From contig JAFGDF010000050.1 in assembly GCA_016932235.1 (NCBI GenBank), positions 1 to 5,163 of the forward strand: a stretch of DNA of 5,163 nucleotides. Direction: 5' to 3'. Position numbers and translations under genes: made by a program. Below, piece after piece: positions 1 through 5,163 of the stretch. The notes under the pieces were generated by a model, which saw only the letters and a list, made by a program, of their open reading frames with translations, was not told the DNA's origin and searched no databases. The stretch's first letter is position 1. Each line of letters starts with the position of its first letter. This stretch comes from Deltaproteobacteria bacterium. GTDB lineage: Bacteria > Desulfobacterota > DSM-4660 > Desulfatiglandales > HGW-15.

Positions 1-1190
1 GGGATGCTTGCAATGTTAACCCAGGGGCATGTGTCGGGGGCTATTCCCCATTGGGGACCGCGGCCGATTGATCCAAATTGATTCTGGGTGCACGTAAAAC
101 CGTACCTGTCCATGGTGAAGGCCGCAAGCCTTGTGAAGGCATAGTTGTTGGATATTATATAGAACTCGCATGTCTCCCCTTCCACAGGCACAATTTTTCC
201 CTCTGTTTCATCGAATTTATACCTTATGCCTCCGACAGCATGGTCGATATCCCACACAATCGCTTTTTCCAGTTGCGGCCTGTGGGCCTCTGCAAACTGA
301 TAGTGCCCCGAATTTAGATCAAAGTCATGACCAAAACACCAGGCGAAGATCATGTCGCGGTTCCTTGACTTCTCAGGCTTTGAAGCAAAGTATTCGGCCA
401 ATTTTATCATTAATGCCACACTTCCGTTATTATCGACCGCGCCGGTGAAGTGACCGGTGTCATAGTGCGTGCCCGCAAGTATAACCTCATTGTAATGGCC
501 GTTTCCCGGTAATTCAAAGACAATGTTTGAGGCATCCTGCCTTTCACGGGTAACGTTCAGTTTTAATTCAAGCGTGTGTTTCTCTCCGGAAAGGACCAGG
601 TCCCTGAGATAGTCACCCCCGCTCTTGCTCAAACAGAAGACAGGCACGGGAAAGATATCCGACGGTGTGCCTTCGCCCTTCTGCTGTTGAGGGCTGTCGA
701 CTTGCAGGTTTGCCCTGAGCACAGCGATGGCACCTCTATCTTTTGCCTTTAGGGTCGCTTCTTTTGCGCTTGCGATATACCCCCTAATCATCTTCTCGTC
801 TATTAGTGCGATCTTTCCTCTGACATCTACGAGGTTGAAATAGGATTGTGACCCGTCACCTAAATAGGCAATCTCACCTGTTAGTCCTTCAGGCGTGGTC
901 TCCATGGAGTATTGGAGGGGAAAGCATTTATCTGTCAGGGTGGTCCTTATACCGCCGGCTTCAACCGTCATACTATATTCCGAAGGGTAGGGATTATTTA
1001 CCCTGATTGGTTCTTTCCTTGCGCTATCAAGTCCCGCATTCCGGAGTTTGCCGAGGATATAGTCTGCCGCGTCGTCGCCTGATTTACCGGGGCGTATCCC
1101 GGAATCAAGCCCATACCCCGCGATGTTACATAGCTCAGAGATGATTTCCATTATCTCTTTTTCATCCTGCCGGTATGAGATATCTTTCAT
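1..1190 (-). CDS. M28-family metallopeptidase homologue with PA domain, partial (3' end beyond the left edge)
   Basis: The reading frame is open from an ATG at 1190 to the window edge: 396 complete codons plus CC-, which must be Pro. A short helical N-terminus without a signal peptide is followed by a PA-like domain (about residues 90-215; VRGKIALI at 123-130, DRGAIAVL at 151-158), then the M28 catalytic domain. Visible there are THYD (His242, Asp244), GAVDNNGS (Asp253) and VWDID (Asp314), which fit M28 metal ligands. The usual Glu-Glu pair after the 'RDIVF' strand is His288-Asp289, and the usual SDHxPF-like motif reads PDTCPW, with Thr387 where His is expected. Family members are aminopeptidases or carboxypeptidases using two zinc ions; here activity is doubtful or altered. 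The ATG lies 22 bases after the beta-helix gene, with a good Shine-Dalgarno site. Membership of the M28 fold is secure; substrate and activity are unknown. Confidence 0.87.
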   Translation of the reverse strand, partial: MKDISYRQDEKEIMEIISELCNIAGYGLDSGIRPGKSGDDAADYILGKLRNAGLDSARKEPIRVNNPYPSEYSMTVEAGGIRTTLTDKCFPLQYSMETTPEGLTGEIAYLGDGSQSYFNLVDVRGKIALIDEKMIRGYIASAKEATLKAKDRGAIAVLRANLQVDSPQQQKGEGTPSDIFPVPVFCLSKSGGDYLRDLVLSGEKHTLELKLNVTRERQDASNIVFELPGNGHYNEVILAGTHYDTGHFTGAVDNNGSVALMIKLAEYFASKPEKSRNRDMIFAWCFGHDFDLNSGHYQFAEAHRPQLEKAIVWDIDHAVGGIRYKFDETEGKIVPVEGETCEFYIISNNYAFTRLAAFTMDRYGFTCTQNQFGSIGRGPQWGIAPDTCPWVNIASI

Positions 1191-1198
1191 ATCCTTTT

Positions 1199-1204
1199 TC
1201 CTTA
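1199..1204 (-). promoter_or_regulatory. Ribosome binding site of the M28 homologue
   Basis: TAAGGA on the minus strand sits 8 bases before the ATG at 1190. It supports that start over the internal Met14. It falls in the 22-base gap after the beta-helix stop codon, so the two genes are probably on one transcript. A second GG at 1193-1194 is too close to the ATG to serve. Confidence 0.65.
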
Positions 1205-1212
1205 TTACACTG

Positions 1213-3147
1213 TCAGGTCCTGGGTCCGTACACAGGGATCGGCTGACCGGACTCGAGTGCCCCGAGATCAGGAGCTTTCCCCTGATAATAGTCATTAATA
1301 TTTGGAAGTACACACCCGGCGTTTAATGCCCTGGCGCCGGGCTTGAGCCTGAAATCCAGTTCTTCCGCTTTATAGATCCTTGTAATTGAATCGCTGTTCA
1401 TCTGTTCCACATTGAAAAATATGTCATAGTCTATGATAATGCTGTTTTTATCCCGGCCTGTGGCCTTACTGTATTCCTCAAGTGTCTTGAAATTTTGCTC
1501 TTCAAAGCTTCCGGAGTAGTCTTTAAGCTCATTACCTGCCGGGGACTTCCATCTAAAAGAGTATTCCGCATCAGGATCAGGACAAAAGCCGTTATAATCG
1601 GATGATGTATAATTAGTGAAAGTAGACACGGAAAAAAGCGTTTCAGAAGGCACCCATCCAAGTATCAGGTTATTACGGAAATGATAGTTGGATGCCTCCA
1701 TGGCCTCTACCTTTGTGACGAAAGTATTGTGGTAATAGATCAGCCCGGAGGGATTTGACTGATGCTTAATGGCCTTGGGTACGTTATAGAGGATATTCCG
1801 GAAAAAATAGGCAGGACCGCCATAAAGGGTCTGCTGGCTAAGGCCATTGGTTCCCGAGTTCAGACACAGATTACGAAACACCCTTATATTATACATTGCA
1901 CCATCGGCTTCTATAAAGTCATCATGAAGATTACTGAGAAAGTTATTGTAGATATCAATCGATACGAACATCCTGTCCCGCTGTAAGACCTCTTCAACCG
2001 GATAAACATCCGGGTGGACCTCGGGAGGGTACCCGTCAGGTACGCCGTAGGTGGCATGATCAATGCCGTCGTGAAAATTGGCTATGTAATTATGACAGAC
2101 CACATGACCCGCCCCGCATACCTTTACGGCGTATTCTGAATGACATTTTTCATATGGATGGGGAGATGTCCTTGGGGGAAGGTTTGTCCAGCCGTGGAGG
2201 CTATCCGGATCGTGCCGGCCAATAAAGACATTGTCGGCTATATAAAAATTTTTTGAGCCTGACCAGTGGGTATGGATGCCCTTGTCTATATCCTCAAAAC
2301 GGCACCTTTTAACGGTCAGGCCGCTGGAGCCTGCAATATCCTTCTGTCCTGCGAGAAAAGCGACATAGGTATTTCTTATGGTAAAGCCCTCAAAATAATG
2401 ATGGTCGGCCGCCATGACATTAAATAGGTTAAAATTACCGTTACCATCAAAAATCACCTCTCCGTCATCGGCGGCCTTTATTGCGATAGGCCTTTCAGGG
2501 GTTCCCTTTGCGGTCAGGTAATAGGTCCCCTGGAAAGGGGTGCCTGTCCCCTTACCCCAGATGTCCGCACCGTAAAATGTCCAGTCATCCTTATAAACCC
2601 CCGCATGCACGAGTATTGTGTCACCGGGTTTGACCCTCGGAGGAGCCACGCACCACCAGTCCGCTTCGCACCAGCCCGTGTAATAGGCGGCCATAAGGTT
2701 GGGAAAGGCAGGCTCCTCCTTCTGACCGGCATAATCATTCGGGTAGACATGGTAGGTCTTTCCGTTCTTAAAGGGCCGGGGCTCAGGGCGTGTTTTAACG
2801 GTGACCAGCCTTTCAGTGTCACCGATTACCCCGTCAGGGTCGGACATGAGGAACCTGCATTCATACTCGGTTTCAGGCTCCAGGTCAAATATGCTGCCCG
2901 CGAACATGTTAGGGGTTATATAGTCTATACTGTTGTTATAAAACTTGAAGATGCTTTCTTCATTCTGTATCCGTAAAAGAGGGAGCGCCTCGCGCCATTC
3001 ATAATCCCCCTTTTTACGATAAAGGACCTCAACCGTTGCGTTATGGTTGTCATCTCCTTCGACATACCATTCAAATCCAAGACAGGTCAAAGTCGAAGGC
3101 TCCACAACAAACCTTCCGGGGTTGATTCGATTCCCTTTACTTTCCAT
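1213..3147 (-). CDS. Right-handed beta-helix protein with N-terminal Fn3-like domain
   Basis: A complete 644-aa protein. Residues about 13-120 resemble a fibronectin-III-like fold: a Trp in the second strand (FEWYVE), a 'LEPETEYECRFL' loop-strand at 89-100, and a 'VTVKTRPEP' exit. Residues about 129-500 look like a parallel beta-helix. This part opens with KPGDTILVHAGVY (173-185), then has RPIAIKA and VIFDGNG, followed by many short repeats of the 'F-x-N/R-N' type. The C-terminus (598-632: DFRLKPGARALNAG, then DLGALE) is the usual closing segment of such proteins. Related proteins are polysaccharide lyases, epimerases or glycan binders, but I cannot assign a reaction. Candidate active-site residues lie in HDGID (359-363) and HDDFIEADG (408-416). 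No signal peptide is present, and a TAA codon immediately before the ATG rules out an in-frame N-terminal extension. The Shine-Dalgarno site is weak (GAGAAG close to the start). The gene lies 25 bases after the cupin gene. Confidence 0.88.
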   Translation of the reverse strand: MESKGNRINPGRFVVEPSTLTCLGFEWYVEGDDNHNATVEVLYRKKGDYEWREALPLLRIQNEESIFKFYNNSIDYITPNMFAGSIFDLEPETEYECRFLMSDPDGVIGDTERLVTVKTRPEPRPFKNGKTYHVYPNDYAGQKEEPAFPNLMAAYYTGWCEADWWCVAPPRVKPGDTILVHAGVYKDDWTFYGADIWGKGTGTPFQGTYYLTAKGTPERPIAIKAADDGEVIFDGNGNFNLFNVMAADHHYFEGFTIRNTYVAFLAGQKDIAGSSGLTVKRCRFEDIDKGIHTHWSGSKNFYIADNVFIGRHDPDSLHGWTNLPPRTSPHPYEKCHSEYAVKVCGAGHVVCHNYIANFHDGIDHATYGVPDGYPPEVHPDVYPVEEVLQRDRMFVSIDIYNNFLSNLHDDFIEADGAMYNIRVFRNLCLNSGTNGLSQQTLYGGPAYFFRNILYNVPKAIKHQSNPSGLIYYHNTFVTKVEAMEASNYHFRNNLILGWVPSETLFSVSTFTNYTSSDYNGFCPDPDAEYSFRWKSPAGNELKDYSGSFEEQNFKTLEEYSKATGRDKNSIIIDYDIFFNVEQMNSDSITRIYKAEELDFRLKPGARALNAGCVLPNINDYYQGKAPDLGALESGQPIPVYGPRT

Positions 3148-3172
3148 TTAGACTTCTCAAACTTCCATCCCC

Positions 3173-3616
3173 TCATTCCCCATGAATAATACCTTCTTTC
3201 ACATACTTTTTGGTCATGGAAACGGCGAGAAACAGGATAGGCCTTTCTACTCTTGTAATCCTCAGAGGACAATGGCGCAATCCTTGTGGTATATAGATAA
3301 GACAGGTTTTATCAATAAGGTATTTTTCGTCCTCCAGCCATATTTCCACTTCTCCCCCCAGATCATGGGGATTTTGAGGATCACTTCCGATAAATCCCAG
3401 GATCTCATTATATTCATGGACGTGGGACGGAGTTCCTTCTTTTTCCGTGGCCTTCCAGTACCAGGACAGGATCACGCTTTCGGCCCCTTCCATGATCTCA
3501 TCTTCCAGCCAGAGGATGCGCGTGGCCCTTTTACTGTATTGCTCCATTCTGTCCTGGACATCCTGGGGGACCTTTAATTCGGTAAGAATATATTTTTCAT
3601 ATTTCCGATCTGTCAT
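3173..3616 (-). CDS. Small cupin-domain protein
   Basis: A complete 147-aa single-domain protein. Cupin motif 1 is seen as SHVHEYNE (His65, His67, Glu71) followed six residues later by Gly. Motif 2 is seen as IPQGLRH (Pro110, Gly112, His115). These four side chains would hold one divalent metal such as Fe, Mn, Ni or Zn, so a metal-dependent enzyme is likely. Between the motifs lies an unusually acidic insert (SDPQNPHDLGGEVEIWLEDE). Single-cupin proteins include isomerases, dioxygenases, sugar-acid ketonising enzymes of the KdgF type, and sensors; the sequence does not decide among these. There is no signal peptide. The gene follows dctM by 37 bases and precedes the beta-helix gene by 25, which links it to the imported substrate. 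The start is supported by an AAAGGAG site upstream. Confidence 0.88.
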   Translation of the reverse strand: MTDRKYEKYILTELKVPQDVQDRMEQYSKRATRILWLEDEIMEGAESVILSWYWKATEKEGTPSHVHEYNEILGFIGSDPQNPHDLGGEVEIWLEDEKYLIDKTCLIYIPQGLRHCPLRITRVERPILFLAVSMTKKYVKEGIIHGE

Positions 3617-3626
3617 GTCTGTATTT

Positions 3627-3633
3627 CTCCTTT
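3627..3633 (-). promoter_or_regulatory. Ribosome binding site of the cupin gene
   Basis: AAAGGAG on the minus strand lies 10 bases before the ATG at 3616, in the 37-base gap after dctM. It is a strong match with slightly long spacing and fixes the cupin start. Confidence 0.7.
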
Positions 3634-3653
3634 CGAATCATTTCCATTCCTGT

Positions 3654-4964
3654 TTACATGCTTTGAGGCAGCCACAGGCAAATCTGCGGGAATAAAACAA
3701 TCAAAATCAGGCGGATGACATCGACTATAATAAAAGGTGTCACTCCCTGGAACAGATCATACGTATTAGCTTCCTTTTGGAATATGCCCAGTGTTGTGAA
3801 AAGATTCATGCCGATGGGTGGAGTTATCAGGGCTATTTCCGCGAGTATGCATACAATAACACCGAACCATATCCCGTCGAAACCCAGAACGCCCGTAACA
3901 ATAGGATAGATGAAGGGTACAATCAGTACGATTATTGTGGTAACAGGCAGGACAAAGCCCATAATGAACATCAGCATAATGAGAAGCCACATGATTGCCA
4001 TTGGAGAAGCTCCAGAATTGGAGATCAAGTCAAGCACCAGGAAATTTAGGCCTGTCAGGGTCACGAAGCGGGCGAATACAACAGAGAAAATGATTATGGT
4101 AAATGCCATGCAGGATGTGCGCAGGCTGTCCAGCATGGCGGAACGGATCAAGGCCCACTTAAAACCCTTCCTGAAAAGGAGTATCAGAAGCGAGCCGGTT
4201 GATCCTATTCCTGCCGCCTCGGTCGGGGTAAAAAAGCCTGCGTAGATTCCGCCTATCACCAAAATCATCAGAGAAAGAAAACCCCATGTACCTTTCAGAC
4301 TAATGAGCTTTTCTTTCCACGTGGTTGCAGCACCCGCCGGCGCCGCCCATATCCCGGATGCAGCCAGGAAAATAATAGCTATGGAATATAGCGCGGCCTC
4401 CATCAATCCCGGGATCACCCCTGCCATAAACAGTCTGCCGACCGACTCATCCGTAATGCTTCCGTATATAATAAAAGTGATGCTCGGAGGAATAAGGCCA
4501 CCCAGGGTAGCACCACAGCAGAGGGTGCCAAGTGTGAGTCTTTTGTCATAACCGGCATTTTCCATAGGTTTGTAGGCGATCGGTCCGAATGTAAGTATCC
4601 CGGCGCCGCTTGACCCGGTGCATGCTGCAAAAGCGGCTGAGCCCCATATAGTCCCTATAGCCAGTCCGCCGGGTAGTCTCCCGAACCAGGCAGCGGCGGT
4701 TTCATATAGTTCACCCCCGATCTTGGAATAACTCGCAAATTGCCCCATCAGGATAAATAAGGGTACGGCCATAAGGACATAACTGGTGCCATAGGACCAG
4801 ACTGTGGTTATGAGTGTGGTCATGGCCCCCTCAAAGCTGGACAGATGGGCGAATCCGAGAAAACCGACAATTCCAAAGGCAATGGCAATGGGCATTTTTA
4901 GTAGGATAAGCAGAAAAATAGCGGCAAAACCTAAAATGCCTATCATGCTGGGCGTTAGTTCCAT
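3654..4964 (-). CDS. dctM: TRAP transporter large permease subunit, DctM family
   Basis: A complete 436-aa, strongly hydrophobic inner-membrane protein, close to the family's usual 425-430 residues, with about a dozen membrane segments. Hallmarks of the DctM family are present in order: VPLFILMG (67-74), GSSGAG with a following GPIAYKPMENAGYD (117-140), GATLGGLIPPSITFIIYG (151-168), LFMAGVIPG (178-186), FFTPTEAAG (244-252) and ITPPIGMNLF (380-389). It forms the ion-coupled translocation subunit and works with the small subunit DctQ and a periplasmic binding protein, usually importing carboxylates, sugar acids or related solutes. The substrate cannot be read from this subunit. Its ATG overlaps the dctQ stop codon by one base, which suggests translational coupling. 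A GGGAG ribosome site lies inside the end of dctQ. The symbol is used in the family sense, not to imply C4-dicarboxylate specificity. Confidence 0.96.
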   Translation of the reverse strand: MELTPSMIGILGFAAIFLLILLKMPIAIAFGIVGFLGFAHLSSFEGAMTTLITTVWSYGTSYVLMAVPLFILMGQFASYSKIGGELYETAAAWFGRLPGGLAIGTIWGSAAFAACTGSSGAGILTFGPIAYKPMENAGYDKRLTLGTLCCGATLGGLIPPSITFIIYGSITDESVGRLFMAGVIPGLMEAALYSIAIIFLAASGIWAAPAGAATTWKEKLISLKGTWGFLSLMILVIGGIYAGFFTPTEAAGIGSTGSLLILLFRKGFKWALIRSAMLDSLRTSCMAFTIIIFSVVFARFVTLTGLNFLVLDLISNSGASPMAIMWLLIMLMFIMGFVLPVTTIIVLIVPFIYPIVTGVLGFDGIWFGVIVCILAEIALITPPIGMNLFTTLGIFQKEANTYDLFQGVTPFIIVDVIRLILIVLFPQICLWLPQSM

Positions 4965-5163
4965 TATTTACTCCCTAAATCTTTAACGGCGTCGACCAGA
5001 TCAAAAATTAGTTGAAGACAAAAGGTAATGGCGCCAACGAACATCATGGAATGGAAAGGCCAATAGGGAATGCCGATATTATCCGTTCTCATGAGGCTGG
5101 CTCTGGAATCCATTGTGTATTCTACAGACTGCCAGGCAACGAGACTCAGGAGGACAATTCCGA
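4964..5163 (-). CDS. dctQ: TRAP transporter small permease subunit, DctQ family, C-terminal fragment
   Basis: The last 65 codons and the TAA stop are in the window; the 5' part lies beyond the right edge. The fragment starts in the end of a membrane segment (GIVLLSLVAWQS), then has a polar loop, GIPYWPFHSMM, a final membrane helix (about FVGAITFCLQLIF) and a short charged tail. The 'IP-x-W/Y' turn before the last helix and the position directly before dctM are typical of the four-helix small subunit of TRAP transporters. The stop codon TAA shares its last A with the ATG of dctM, so the two proteins are probably made together in similar amounts. Assignment rests on a short sequence plus strong gene context. 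The substrate is unknown, and a DctP binding-protein gene is expected nearby but is not in the window. Confidence 0.85.
   Translation of the reverse strand, partial: GIVLLSLVAWQSVEYTMDSRASLMRTDNIGIPYWPFHSMMFVGAITFCLQLIFDLVDAVKDLGSK
4971..4976 (-). promoter_or_regulatory. Ribosome binding site of dctM, inside the end of dctQ
   Basis: AGGGAG on the minus strand lies 6 bases before the dctM ATG and overlaps the last codons of dctQ. With the TAATG stop-start overlap this points to coupled translation of the two membrane subunits. Confidence 0.75.

Noticed and set aside
45..57. Small inverted repeat TCCCC-ATT-GGGGA that could be a terminator stem
   Set aside because: It is a 5-base stem inside the M28 coding sequence with no following T-run on either strand, so it is best explained as coding sequence.
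78..448. Overlapping plus-strand open frames of 79 and 92 codons
   Set aside because: They lie opposite the M28 homologue, whose minus-strand frame is open across the whole stretch with recognisable motifs. They have no family-like sequence.
2514..2976. Open frames of 102 codons (minus) and 123 codons (plus) inside the beta-helix gene
   Set aside because: The beta-helix frame is continuous and has domain features throughout; these are chance frames over it.
3087..3272. 61-codon minus-strand frame across the cupin/beta-helix junction, considered as a small gene or as a frameshifted signal peptide for the beta-helix protein
   Set aside because: It overlaps the conserved C-terminal part of the cupin and the start of the beta-helix, is basic and polar rather than signal-like, and has no ribosome site.
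3182..3577. 131-codon plus-strand open frame opposite the cupin gene
   Set aside because: The minus-strand frame encodes a cupin with both motifs and a ribosome site; the plus-strand product shows no recognisable features.
3617..3653. Possible terminator or promoter in the longest intergenic gap
   Set aside because: The 37 bases hold a ribosome site but no clear hairpin with a T-run and no convincing -35/-10 pair, so read-through from dctM into the cupin gene is the simpler view.

Overview
All five genes in this window lie on the minus strand and read in one direction, with gaps of 22 to 37 bases and one 1-base overlap, so the window looks like the middle of a single operon. In transcription order (right to left) they are: the 3' end of a TRAP transporter small membrane subunit (DctQ type, cut by the right edge); a complete TRAP large membrane subunit (DctM type, 436 aa); a 147-aa single-domain cupin; a 644-aa protein with an N-terminal Fn3-like domain and a right-handed beta-helix; and a PA-domain M28-family metallopeptidase homologue, cut by the left edge after 396 complete codons. 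No intergenic stretch is long enough to hold another gene. I see no RNA gene, mobile element, CRISPR array or convincing terminator, and no promoter. The operon promoter and the periplasmic binding protein (DctP) presumably lie to the right, outside the window.

The organism is a bacterium: it has Shine-Dalgarno sites, tightly packed genes and a TRAP system. Base composition is near balanced and codon use looks alike across the genes. A free-living proteobacterium or Desulfobacterota-like environmental lineage is plausible, but this is a guess and the window holds no taxonomic marker.

The transporter would import a small carboxylate-type solute using an ion gradient. The three downstream genes all look like cytoplasmic or non-classically located proteins, because none has a visible signal peptide. 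The cupin has complete HxHxxxE and PxGxxH metal-site motifs. The beta-helix protein is of a type usually associated with carbohydrate binding, lysis or epimerisation. The M28 homologue keeps the HxD and DN metal-site motifs, but the usual Glu-Glu pair reads His-Asp and the usual late His of the SDH motif appears to be Thr. Together the genes suggest uptake and processing of an unidentified organic acid or sugar-acid conjugate. The altered M28 centre and the unexported beta-helix are the parts most worth following up.
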